Counted from the first letter of the stretch, positions 25,401-36,897 are shown. The stretch: 64,000 bases of DNA from Ziziphus jujuba (GCF_031755915.1 NC_083386.1:20507001-20571000); one strand, 5' to 3'. The notes: generated by a model not told the origin, from the sequence alone. Numbers and translations: made by a program.

Positions 25401-26330
25401 AAAAAGGTAGCAAAGCCGATTCTTTTTAGCTAAAAGCATCGGCCAAAGTTGCAAATAGCCAGCATCGGCTTTTCATATTTTTTTTTATTTTTCAATTTTG
25501 CTTTTATTTTCTCCAATTTAGACTAGATTTTAACCAATCCAAATTTGAGAAAAATAAAAGCAACATTGAATCAACATTGGATGTATTAACCAACTTACAA
25601 TGTTTGTTTGTTATATCTAACCTTTTAAATGCAATATTGAATTAATATATCTTGCAACATTAAATATATATGGAATCAATAATAGCTAGCTTTTAATAAA
25701 CAATCCAATATTTCTGACAAAATTAAAAATTAAAACACAATTCAAAAGGAAAAAGGCAAAACAAAACAAAGGCATCAAAGTCGACACTTTTTAGCTAATG
25801 ACATCGGCCAAAATTTTAAATAGTTGACGCATTTATCTAAAAGCATCGGCTTTTCATATTTTTCATGTTTGTTTTTTGAATTTTGTTTTTTGAATTTTTC
25901 TTTTGCATTTTGAGCAATCTGAATTTGAGAAAATAGTTAAGGCCAAATATGATAGCCAATGTTTTAATTTAACAAAATTAAAAATCTAAGCAGACATATT
26001 TTAACAAAAAGTGTCGGCAAAGTCATAGTAGCGATTGTTTTTAGCTGAAAGCGTCAGCTTGTCTCTTTATTTTTTTTATTTTTTTTTTTTTGGAATTTTG
26101 CTTCTTTTTTTTCCCCTGTCAAATTTAGACCATAGATTAAACAATACGAATTTGAGAAAAATAAAAGCAAATCTTAAAAAAAATATATATATTTAGAAGA
26201 AATGCTAATGCTTTTGGATAAACACATAAGCAAAAGTTATATTAAGCGATGTTTTTAACATCAAAGGCATTGGCTATTATTTGTTGCTTTATAGCCATGT
26301 TTTTCAATTCCCTCCCAATTTAGCCCCCTT
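22440..26330. repeat. central CACTA repeat array between divergent genes
   Basis: Imperfect units of about 320-370 bp. AAAACACCATTCAAAAG-type words recur near 22530, 22860, 23180, 23530, 23890, 24270, 24630, 25370 and 25740; CATTGAATCAACATTGGATC recurs from 23370 to 25580 at about 345-390-bp steps. Every unit holds two palindromes based on GCCRACGCTTTT / AAAAGCGTYGGC. One 29-nt example at 25415-25443 reads GCCGATTC...AAAAGCATCGGC. The 22.4-23.3 kb units are reverse complements of units in the left array (13.45-18.35 kb) and have the same orientation as the right array. Confidence 0.85.
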
Positions 26331-26376
26331 TTTTCAATAAACTTCCTTTTAAAAAATTATATCAAGTCAAGCATTA

Positions 26377-26440
26377 ATAGATGTTAGCTTTGAGAGCAGT
26401 CTAAGAAAGAGTTGAAGAGTTCGGTTTTTGGGTTTTAACC
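26377..26440 (+). promoter_or_regulatory. conserved CACTA gene leader/promoter-proximal block
   Basis: GAGAGCAGTCTAAGAAAGAG (26392-26411), TTGAAGAGT, then GGGTTTTAACC. It matches the blocks upstream of the two minus-strand CACTA genes. It precedes the TNP2 ATG at 26709 by about 300 bp, which may be an untranslated leader. Confidence 0.6.
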
Positions 26441-26708
26441 TTTCCTTTGTCATTGTCGCTGTCAGAAAGCTGGGTTTCTCTTCCTTTGTCACTGTCAGTT
26501 AGGTGGGTTTCTTCTTCCTTTGTTGCAGTTGGTGATGTGTGTCTTGTTGTTTGCTGTATTGCATGGACTATAGGTGGAAATAGCTTGGGTCATGGCTTGT
26601 TCTTCAAATTTAACTTGTGGGTTTTCTTTAACTTTGCTTTGGTTGATATTTTGTTTGTGATTTTGCTTGAAATTGAATTTTCCTAGATTGATAGGGAAAT
26701 GATAAGTC

Positions 26709-29700
26709 ATGGATAAAAAAGATAGAACATCAAACGGATTTGCTAAAGGTGTGAAGGAATTTTTGGAATTTAGTATGAAGAATGTAAATGATTGTAATGT
26801 CATACGGTGTCCTTACATGAAATGTGGGAATGTGGAAATCCAAACTATAAAGGATATTAAAGGTCATATATACTGGAATGGGTTTGATATCAATTATCAG
26901 CGATGGGTTTGGCATGGTGAGTCATGTGATGATGGTATTGGGACATCTTTTCAATTTAAGAATATGAATGTACATTTGATGAAGATGATAATGGTAGTGA
27001 GGAAGATGTGGCTTTCAATAACATAAAATGATCCATGCTACCTTTGATAATGATCCTAATGAATTGGCTAAATTGTTGGAGGATGCGCAGAAACCTTTTT
27101 ATCCAGGTTGTACTAAATTTTCCAAGTTATCAGCTTTGGTTAAATTGTACAACTTAAAGGCAAGATATAGATATTTTGATAAGAGCTTTGATGTACTGTT
27201 GGAGTTGTTATTGAAGATGTTACTAAATGACAACATGTTGCCAACATCCATGTACAATGTTAAGAAGACTTTGGGTGCTTTGGGAATGAATTACAAAAAG
27301 ATTTATGCATGTCCTAAAAGTTGTATTTTGTTTAGGAAGGAATATGTGAAGCTTAATGAATATCGTAAATGTGGATCTTCTAGATGGAAAATTGGTAAGA
27401 ATGGAGTTGTTAGCTATATTCTAAATAAGGTTTTATGATACTTTCCCATCATTCCACATTTTAAAAGAATTTAACATGGCATGCTAATGGAAGGAAAGTC
27501 AAGAAAGGGAAAATGTAACACCCTATAGATTTTCTATCTTGGTAGTTGGTTTATCGTTTATGGCCAAACTTTGTAATGGAAGATAAGAATTTAAGACTTA
27601 GGATTGCAGCAGATGATGTAGTCGACATAGTATGTTGAGTAGTAAGTATAATTGTTGGCCTGTGATGACAGTTGTTCATAATCTTTCTCATTGGTTGTGT
27701 ATGAAATGAAAATTTATGATGTTAAGTCTTCTAATTTCTGGACTAGAACAGCCTTGTATTCTTATTGATGTATACATGGAGCAATTAGTTGAAGACCTGT
27801 AGAAGTTGTGGAATGAGGGTGTTCCAGTGTTCGATGCTTTCCATTAAGAGAAATTCACTTTGAAGGTAATTTTGCTATGGACATAAATGATTTTCCAACT
27901 TATGGTAACTTATCCGGTTATGCAGTGAAGGGATATTATGCTTGTTGAATCTGCAGTGAAAACACCTTTGCTAGAAGGTTAAAGCATGGGAGTAAATTTT
28001 ACTAGGTTAGGAGATTTCTTCCTCCAAATCATCTCTACAAAAGGCAAAAGAAGGCTTTCAATGGATTTCAAGAGTTTGGAGTACCTCTAATACCAATGAC
28101 CAGAGAAGAAATCTTAAGTAAGCTTAATGCAATGAGTTTTGATGAATTAAACAAAAGGAAAAGAACTGGTGATTCCAAAGAATGTTGGAAGAAGAAGCCC
28201 ATTTTTTTTTTAATTGGAATATTGGAAATTTCTCCATGTGTGACATAATTTAGATGTCATCCATATTGAAAAAAATGTTTGTGAGAGTAAATATGGTACA
28301 TTACTTAATATTCCTGGTAAGATGAAAGACGAAGTTAATGCTTAGTTAGATTTAGAAAAAATGGGTTTGCTAAAAGACTTAGCTCATAAGCCACAAGGAA
28401 ATTGAACTTTCCTACCACCTGTTTGCTATACATTATCAAAGCAAGAGAAGAAATTGTTTTGTAAGTGTCTAGTAGAGCTAAAGGTCCTGAATAGTTATTC
28501 TTCAAAGTTTATGAATCTAGTTTCAATGGAGGATTTGAAATTGGTAGGATTGAAATCTCATGATTATCATATATTGATGCAACGACTCTTGCCTCTTGCA
28601 ATTTGTGCAATACTTCCTAAAATTGTGAGACAGCAATTGTAAGACTTTATTTTTTCTTCAATGCAATTTGTAATAAGTCTATCAGTGAATTGGACACAAT
28701 TCAAAATGAGATTGTTACAATTTTGTGCCTTCTAGAGAAATTCTTCCACCATCATTTTTTGATGTAATGGTTCACTTAACTATGCATTTGCTACGAGAGG
28801 GTAGATTGTGTGAACCAATACATTTCAGGTGGATGTACCCATTTGAGAGGTACATAAAAGTGCTGAAAGGTTATGTTCGAAACAAAAATTGCCTAAAAGG
28901 TTGTATTGCCGAGAGCTATATTTATGAAGAAGTGATTGAGTTTTGTAGTGAATATCAAAGAGGGTTATATGCAATTGGAAACCCCATTGGTAGATACCAA
29001 AAGTAAAATGATAAGGATGATGTAGGTGCCCCCTTAAAGGTGGAAAAAGTCAATCAATTGATCTACAACTTTGGGAGCAAGTCTATAGATGCATACTTTT
29101 GAATGTACTATAAGTGGAACCATCCATGAGGTACATATATACATGTAAAAGTTTAGATCAGTTGATATTTTTAATATATTTATCAAAAAGGAAAACTTTT
29201 CTTTGTTTTAGAATTCATTTGGAAGCTTTGAAATCAAGCAAAAAACAAAAAGAAAAAAAAAATCAAGAAAAAAAAGCAAAATGTTTTCAAGATGAACATA
29301 AACATACATTTATGTATTGGTTATATGATAAGTTACGGAAAAAACATTTAATATCATTGTTTTAGCTTTAGGTTTAGTGAATAAATATTTTTTATATATT
29401 TTTCCATTGAGTATATTCAACAGGAGCAAAGTCAACTAAATCACATAGTTTTTGAAATATCATGATGGATAGCACATGGTTCGCAATGGGTGGTAATGAA
29501 GCATGAAAGATATACAATTAGAGGAGTTTGATTCAACACTTTGGATTGGATGATAAATGGGTCACCTAGAATAGCGATGTGAAAGTAATTTCCAAAAGTG
29601 AACATTTTGCTAGTGCTAAGGACAATAACCCTATTTTAGCTGAGATGGCATATAATGAGGTCATAAGAGAAATGTAGGATGTTAATTACACTATGTTTCG

Positions 29701-30600
29701 AATTTCTTTATTCAATTGTGATTGAGTTGACAACAGTGGTATGAAAGTTGATGAGATGGAGTTTATATGTGTTAACTTAAAAAAAATTGGCTATAAATCT
29801 TACCCATTCATTATGGCTTCATAATTTCAACAAGTATTTTATGTTGATTATTAAATTAATTCGTAGCTTTAACTCTAACACAATATGGTACTTTTGTTCA
29901 AGAAGGATTGGTTGAAGAAGATGTTCTTGGCGATACTATGATGGCTTACAATCCATTTGTGATACAGTTGCCAAATATGGTTGAAAATGATAGTAATGAT
30001 GAATGTGAGAATGATTATGTTCATAATAACTGCGAGGAGATATGGATAAAAAACATACCATCTACTAAATAAATTGGTAAGTAGATTCCTTAACTTATCT
30101 TTAAATAATTATATTTGTTATTATTGCTTTAATTAATTCTTTTTCCTTTCTTATTATGTGTTTTTCATTCTTAGTATATATTTTTGTTAATTAGGTGTAC
30201 TTTCACAATTGCTTAATTAATTTTTTATTATTGTTTTTTACAATTTGTGCTTAATTAAGTTGTGCTTATTTAATTTATTGATTTATTACATTTGTTATTA
30301 CTATTTTAATTAATTTTTTGTTTCTTTCTTATTATGTGTTTTCCATTCTTGGGAGAAATGTACTTTGCCAAAACTTAAAAACAATGGTAATTTGGTAATT
30401 TTAACATTTTCATTTACTAAATTATTTTATAATAATTAATAATTATCTATATATTTTGTGTAAGTGTTAATAATTTTTTAACATAATTTTTTAATGTGCA
30501 GTATGAGGGTGTAACTTGGTCACAAGAATATGTCAACCAACTTATAGCTGAATGGGCATCGATTATGATCTCAAACCTTTCATATCAATTATTGTACATA
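26709..30600 (+). pseudogene. CACTA TNP2 transposase gene, heavily degenerate
   Basis: The family catalyses excision and integration of CACTA elements. The start has the transposase-associated domain (SNGFAKGVKEFLEFSMKN, IRCPYMKCGN, GHIYWNGFD). A frameshift near 27020 leads to 27028-27438: KLSALVKLYNLKARYRYFD and CPKSCILFRKEY, the start of Transposase_21/TNP2. Later parts are riddled with stops; a short deletion after PIIPHFKR removes residues present in the 54-kb copy. Recognisable C-terminal pieces are LPPSFFDVMVHLTMHLLREG and HFRWMYPFERYIKVLKGYVR (28725-29006, DUF4218-like), then EEDVLGDTMM-like text at about 29920. Two 3' exons follow: one ends at 30386 before GTAATT, the other starts at 30502 after TGTGCAG. 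Clearly non-functional. Confidence 0.88.
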
Positions 30601-30639
30601 TGAAATAGTTGATCAAATAGTCGATTATACAAATATTTA

Positions 30640-31313
30640 TTTTAATTTTGTTGTCTTTTAATTATTTTGCATCAAGCTAGATTTTAAACAATCAAATTTT
30701 GACAAAGTTAAAGCACAATATAAATTTAACAAAAAAAAGGAAAAAAAAAAAAAGAAAGGCAATGCTTGTATGTAGATGACGCTTTTAAGTAAAAGCATAA
30801 GCTATTGTTTGAAATTTTAGCGACGCTTTCCTAAAAGCATTGATTATTACATAAACCTTTAGCAATGTTTTTTAAAAAGCGTCGCTACAAGCCTAATAAC
30901 AAGCCAACGCATTTAACAAAAGCATCGCCAAAAACTTAAACAATAGTCGACACTTTTACAGGAAAAAAAGCGTTGCTAAATGTTTAACCATAGTCAACAA
31001 TGCTAAAAGCTTGCACAAAAGCTTTTGCTTTTCTTAGAAAGTGTCCGCTTTTCTTTTACACTTATAGCTACGTTTTTCAAAAAGTAGTCGATTTATATTA
31101 TACATTTAGCAATGCTTTTTTTTATAAATGGGTTGGTTTTTTGAAGATATTTAGAAACGCTTTTCTAATTTAAAGTATCGGTTGTTCTTAGAATAGGCTA
31201 AAACTTTTCAAAGAGTCGGCTTTTGTTTGTTAGTTTTAATGACACCATATCGGATGATGCTTTATAAAGCATCGACTGTTATTTTGGCAGACGCATTAGT
31301 TGCGTTGGCTTTC
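30640..31313. repeat. right CACTA subterminal repeats
   Basis: Short array of palindromic motifs such as GACGCTTTTAAGTAAAAGC, TTAGCGACGCTTTCC, GTCGACACTTTTAC (about 30940) and the perfect 18-bp palindrome GATGCTTTATAAAGCATC (31256-31273). It runs from the 3' end of the TNP2 gene to the terminal repeat and is much shorter than the left array. Confidence 0.85.
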
Positions 31314-31331
31314 ATTGTGATTTTTGTAGTG
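31314..31331 (-). repeat. CACTA terminal inverted repeat (right end)
   Basis: The reverse complement reads CACTACAAAAATCACAAT, the canonical start of a plant CACTA transposon. It ends exactly where the motif-rich DNA stops. The next three bases (TGA) would be the target duplication, but no matching left end was found to confirm this. Confidence 0.85.
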
Positions 31332-31359
31332 TGAGGAAAAAAAAGTAAATAAACCACTA

Positions 31360-31868
31360 ATATAGGATTATTAGCATAGTTGTAATACCTAAACTATGCT
31401 CACACTTATCTTTGACCCTTAAATTCTCTTCTGTCATTTTGATCCTTGAATTTCAATTTCTATTACACATCGGTAGCAGTGTTATAATACCTAAACTACA
31501 CTCACACTTATGCTTTGATCCTTAAGTTCTTTTTTTAATTTTGATCCTTGAATTGCAATTTCTATTACACATTGGTCCTTGAAACTATTTATTTTTATTT
31601 TTCTTTCTAATAGTATTTAGGCATGTAATGCACCAACAGCAGTATGTAAACAACAAAATTACGCAACCCCTGTAATCCCATAAGGTCCCGGCCCGTTACA
31701 TCGAGTGCATTATACATCTAAAAATTGGTAAAAGTTAGACTGAAAATAATGTTTAGGAACAAAATGCAATAAAAACTAAAATATATGAAATAAGTGCCAA
31801 TAGAAAGTTCAAGAACCAAGCACAAATTTGAGTATAGTTCAGGAACCAAAAGTGCTAATAACAATAAA
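31360..31868. repeat. inverted-repeat element with internal duplication
   Basis: Left side: ATTATTAGCATAGTTG then CCTAAACTATGCTCACACTT. The right end (reverse complement) reads TTATTAGCACTTTTGG then CCTGAACTATACTCAAATTT, a similar order of words. The left arm is repeated at about 105 bp (31381 and 31486), with GATCCTTGAATT and TTTCTATTACACAT in both. This fits a decayed terminal-inverted-repeat or fold-back element of unknown family. Confidence 0.5.
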
Positions 31869-32007
31869 ATATAAACATATAAAAAATAACCTTATATTAC
31901 TTTATAATGAATTTTTTTTACGGTGCATAACCGAACATTTCACTCACTTTTTATGAAACATTATCTAACCCAAAAAAAAAAAGAAAAAAAAAAGATATCT
32001 GTAGAAA

Positions 32008-32110
32008 ATTGTAGAGAAAATTAAGTGCTAATAAGAAAAGACTACCAAAAAAATCATTGTAAAAATCATTGTAGAGAAAATTAAGTGCTAATAAGAAAAG
32101 ACTACCAAAA
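32008..32110. repeat. 60-bp-period duplication
   Basis: A 43-bp block (ATTGTAGAGAAAATTAAGTG onward to CTACCAAAAA) occurs at 32008-32050 and again at 32068-32110, exactly 60 bp apart. It straddles the start of the short open frame at 32085. Confidence 0.9.
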
Positions 32111-33130
32111 ACTCCTTAAGGTCAACATGGTGGACTCATTAAACCTTTTTAGTTTTACAACCATTTTTGTTGAGCTATCAATTTTTATGGCCAAGAGATC
32201 CCATAAGGAAGAAAACTATAATTTCAAATACTTACATGAAGGTAAACAAAGCCCCGAGCCCACCTCTTACTCCATAGGCAATTCAAAAACAACACCTAGT
32301 ACAAACAAAGCAAAATGTGAAAGGAAGAAGAAAATAAGGCTAAGCCAAGAAAATCCCAAAGTTGTGATTCATCCTTCCGAGCAAAGAGTTGTACTTTCCC
32401 CTTTCTAGTCAATCCCCGAAGTTTGATCTCGTCGACCTCCAAAGGAAAGGATATGAACTTTACCCAAGATGAGCCAATGGGAAAAAGGATCCATATGGAT
32501 CTACTTACCTAGAGACCAAAAAATATCTCATTCAATTCCGAATAAACACTTGCTTTGCAAATCAACTGACAATTCCAAAAGGTTGCTCAAGCTTTTCTTA
32601 CTCCAAAAGATGGGAAGGATCTTTATGAGAGGACTCCAACTCTTTTCCACCACCAAATAGCTTTGTTGGCTTGATGACAAGTTCTCAATCTGTAATTATG
32701 AAATCATTGTTATTATTGGACTTGCTATGAAAAAAATTGTTTTATCTCAAATTGCTCAGAATGTCATGGTTATTTTTCAGAGGACTATGAATCCCATAGG
32801 AAACTCGAGACCAACCACCATTCTTACAAAGAGTGACATGGTTTTGTTTTTGAATAATGGATGAAATTTTAGGTGGACAAAGAAATTTTCCAACAGGATG
32901 CAGAGAGGATTGAATTCGAGAAAAAGCAAATTAAGGAAGCCTTCTAAGAAGTACAGAGGAAAGAGAACAGAATGTTAAATATGCTTAGACTTCTCTACGA
33001 AATGGAGGAAGTGAAAAAAAAAAAAAAAAACACTAGTTGAGATAAAGATAGAACTTCAAAAAGATAGACAAGATATCCGTGAAGAACTTGGCACTAAGCA
33101 TTACCATCAAAGCACATAAATATTAAAAAA
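32085..33130 (+). pseudogene. unrecognised degenerate coding-like region
   Basis: Less AT-rich than its surroundings, with broken frames. The first (32085-32408) contains MAKRSHKEENYNFKYLHEG and a Lys/Arg-rich tail. Later pieces in other frames include LTPKDGKDLYERTPTLFHHQ (about 32600) and a charged, coiled-coil-like stretch, VDKEIFQQDAERIEFEKKQI and RMLNMLRLLYEMEEVKK (about 32875-33020). Stops and frameshifts suggest an old mobile-element gene, but I do not recognise the family. Confidence 0.35.
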
Positions 33131-33767
33131 AAGAGTGCAAAAACATCCAAAAGATTGAGTGGTTTACCACTTTATCCTCTAAGGAGAACTACCCATATAT
33201 CCTCTCAAATGCCTCATCTAAGTTGACTAGTCCAATGAAAATTTTGGATGAGCCAATGAGTAAAAGTGCTAAAATCGGAGTGTCATCAGTTGCCCTACTA
33301 AGGGGGAAAGATTATAGCAGCCAAATATGGAGGTTTCGATGCAATGCTCTTCTGAGAGTTTCTCTTTATTTCTTTTTTATTTTTAAATTTGTGAGGATTT
33401 CCACCCATTCTAAGAGCATCTTTAAACATAAAGAGTGTAACTCTTAAAACTTATCCAACAATGCTCTTTGTATCACACTCTTGATTTTTATTTTTTCAAT
33501 GAACATTTATTGTTATGTTTATTTCCTTCCTTTTTTGTTTTTTTTTAACAATAAATGTTTTTAAAATATATTAATATAATATAATGGCCTTGGATCTTGA
33601 TAAGCATTAAATAATATTAATATAATATTAAAAATAAAGAGTATTTTTAGCTCTCCAAATTTGCAGAATCAAACCCACTCTGTATTTTAAAAAGTCAAAA
33701 TACAAAATATGTTGGAGGTTTTTTTTAAAGATTGACTCTTCAAAATAAAGAATATATATGGATGAAG
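33131..33767. other. spacer and left part of a possible MITE
   Basis: From about 33410 the words CTAAGAGCATCTTTAA and CCAACAATGCTCTTTG appear. Right of the solo LTR, 36731-36755 has AGCCTCTTAGGAATGCTCTA, whose reverse complement resembles the left words. This would fit a small terminal-inverted-repeat element later split by the LTR insertion. The match is imperfect and the family is not identified. A 74-codon frame at 33223-33447 has no recognised homology. Confidence 0.3.
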
Positions 33768-36725
33768 TGTCAGGACCAGTTCAAGATCTCTTCCCGGAAC
33801 CCTAAACAAATCCTGATCCCAAGAAGACCTTATCGGACCGTCCTATAGACAATCAAGCAGCATCTCCCCTAAGGGTAGAACATGCCCAAAATTAGTTGCA
33901 TGAAAACGCACTCGTATATGGTACCACCTTATCCCTCCCACCTTATTACAATAATTTCCACAAATGGCAGCACTTCGATAACAATTCGTATAACACATAT
34001 GTATATGCAATTGGAACAATTTACTAAATAAATAAGCAAAATATACCTTTAAACATTCACGCAGCCCACACCACCCACTAAGTGCCGCACATGTCAAATA
34101 TCATTTTAAATATCATTTTGAAAATATACCGATGTGTGATATAGAAGGAAAGGTAAAATAATCACCACATCAACAATAATACTAGTGGCAATCATTTTAA
34201 GGATAAAAATAGTATTAATATCATTGGTCATATTTATCCGAATGTAATCACTTGTCTAAAGGCTATCACATAATCACAACTGCCCCAAGGACTATTCCAC
34301 CTTCCTAATGGCTAGTTTTCTTACCCATAGGCTGTGATACTTGTCCGAAGATTTCACATGATAATAATAATAATAATAATAATGAAAGTGATTGTAAACA
34401 AAATCATGATAAATAATAAAAATAATATTAATAACAAGAATAATATTAACAACAGTGATGATAATAAAATCAATTAAATATAATGTTAAAAAAATTAGAT
34501 TATGAATAGTTAAGATAATATAAGTAAAATAATGTTTTAAAATTCAAAACATATTATAAAATATACACTCGCATTGGAGGTACGAATGATACTCTCTACT
34601 ATATTGTACGATCCATGATTCCAGCTGTCGCCAGTACCTTGCTTACCAATACAATTTGGGGTGATTGCCTAGATTGGCCATCCAATCCCTTGGACTCGTA
34701 GGCAACATAGGTAGGAAGCTAGCTCTTCATGGACCACATCGGATCGTCGTCCCCGTACAGTGTGATACGTAGAATATAAAATATATATACAAAAGATATT
34801 TGATGCACATACTATATACCAGTGATGCCCGACAGTGCCTAGCATCCCAAAGCACCAGCTGACGGGGAGGTTAAAGAGAGAAACCTACATCCAAGCCGCC
34901 TTGGAGTCCCAGCAACACCGATACTATAGATCTCAATCTCGCCCATGGAGGGGGCGGCTATGGCCAATATCAAACTTGTCTGCCCTCAATCCAATGGCAA
35001 CCACAGGAGAGTATAAACCTGCACACTCATCACACTTCGCCCGCGCACTAATCACATCCACAACTATAGAACATCGGTACATGTACAGTACATCTAAAAA
35101 CTATAAATTTTTATAGTATCATAAAATAATGAATTTTGATAAAATAAGATAAAATCAAGTTTATGAATAAACAATAAATAAAAACATAAATATATTTTTA
35201 GAAATTCTAAATTTCAAATAAATATTTTCTTCAAATCCATGAAATCAATTTACACCAAAATAATAATAAACGATGCATAAAAATTCATACAGAATTAAAA
35301 TCACATGAATGCATTATTTATGTATCAAAATCTCAACATTTAAATCAACAATAGATTTAATAAATATTAAACCATAATTTCATAAAATTAATCTCTTCCA
35401 CAATTCAATTTCATAAATAAATAATTAATTAAACACATAAACATATATATCTATATATATATATATATATTTATCACGGTAATTTAATATATTTAATTCC
35501 TTAACCTTCAAATCAATTCATACCAAATATCATTGGAATCACATTTATTCAATTCAACACAATTTGACATCTTCAATATAAATAACAATTATTTAAATAT
35601 TAAACAGATGTATTTTTCAGACTACCACATTAAAATAATAATATTTTATTTAATATGGCATCTTTCAAAATACTCCACCATAATTTGCAAATGAGGTACC
35701 TATAGAAAGCTAATGAGATGAGGAATACATCACCAATCTCCATTGAGCTCAAAGCTGCCAGAGTTGGTTGGAAAATGAACGGAAAGTTCCGGCCAAATTG
35801 TCCACTCCAGGTATCTCACAAACACCTTAGAACTTAGGCAAATGGAGGTCATTTTTGGAATCATGGGGTCGAAAAACTAAGGGGGAGGACCAATTTCACA
35901 GTCGAAAGATGTCGAAAAATGGGTCAACCAGAGGACTACCGGTTGGCAGCTTTAGACGGCCGATCCCGATGCCTCCACAAGCCAAACGGCCAGAAATTTG
36001 GCCACCGACGTTGCTTGGCCGTGGTCTCTCAAGCCCACTCGTGCGTGTCGCCATCCAACCACTAAAACGCAGCCAAATGGTTGGTCAAAGGAGAGAGGGG
36101 GGGTTTTGTGTCTCCCTGTTTTTTCTTTTTTTTTCTCTGTGTCGGGGGTGGGGAAGAAGAAAAAGGAAAAAGGAAAAGAAATGAAAAGCAAAATAAAAAG
36201 AAAAAGGAAAAAATAAAATAATATAATCAATAATATTTTAATAAGATGACATGTGGCACATCTCAATTGGTGACACATGGCGCAAATCAAATACTCTTTA
36301 TGTATTCCACTGCCCAGTAAATTCAGTCTCGAGAAAAATAGGTGTAACTTTACAAACTCGTAACTTTTCAGTCATAGGTCCGGTTTAAGCATGCCACTAG
36401 TCCATGAAATTATATCGATGAGTACTTTACAATCATACATGAGTCAAATCTAGATTTCACAAAAATTAAAAGTCAAACTCGATACCCTCGGACAGTTTGG
36501 ATTGCAACTTATTTTGCTCATAACTTTCAAACCGCAGATCCATTTTTAACGTGCTACTAGTCTACGAACTCGGGTCAATATGTATTTTGTAATGGTACCT
36601 CGGTCAACCTAGATTTCTATCCTAATCACAAAGTCAAAGTTTGACCCCTAGATCAACGGCGGTCAAACTTGGTCAACCAAATCAATGTGAAAAAATTTTG
36701 GTGTACTTCGGGACGAGGTGTTACA
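33768..36725 (-). mobile_element. 2958-bp solo LTR
   Basis: On minus it starts TGTAACACCTCGTCCCGAAG (36725) and ends GGTCCTGACA (33768), conventional TG...CA LTR ends. The flanks are TGAAG (33763-33767) and TCAAG (36726-36730), a near-match 5-bp target duplication with one difference. No gag-pol coding sequence and no second LTR adjoin it, so it is read as a solo LTR from recombination. The long open frames in its GC-richer part (35855-36290) lack recognisable domains and overlap one another on both strands. Related LTR sequence recurs at 62091-63305 (minus) and 63306-64000 (plus). Confidence 0.65.
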
Positions 36726-36801
36726 TCAAGAGCCTCTTAGGAATGCTCTAAGAGCTTTAAAATTATTCACCTTTGAGCTGCTTTTTCCTTATTGTTGCCT
36801 C

Positions 36802-36897
36802 ACACACTGTCCATTGCTTCGAGATGATACTTAGAATTTTTTTTTCATTACACACTGTCCATTGCTTCGAGATGATACTTAGAATTTTTTTTTCATT
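36802..36897. repeat. 48-bp tandem duplication
   Basis: Two adjacent copies, 36802-36849 and 36850-36897, each running ACACACTGTCCATTGCTTCG to a run of T then CATT, essentially identical. Confidence 0.9.

Noticed and set aside
13450..26330. Regularly spaced palindromic repeats that could look like a CRISPR-like or satellite array
   Set aside because: Units are ~300-390 bp, imperfect, and tied to CACTA transposase genes and a CACTA terminus in a plant genome; subterminal transposon repeats explain them better.
26447..26686. 79-codon frame before the TNP2 start as a separate gene
   Set aside because: It lies in the conserved CACTA leader and consists of CT-rich leader translation; the same leader elsewhere does not keep this frame.
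35855..36290. Overlapping frames of 109, 112 and 72 codons on both strands
   Set aside because: They lie in the GC-richer part of a solo LTR, overlap one another, end in A/T-run translations and have no recognisable domain.
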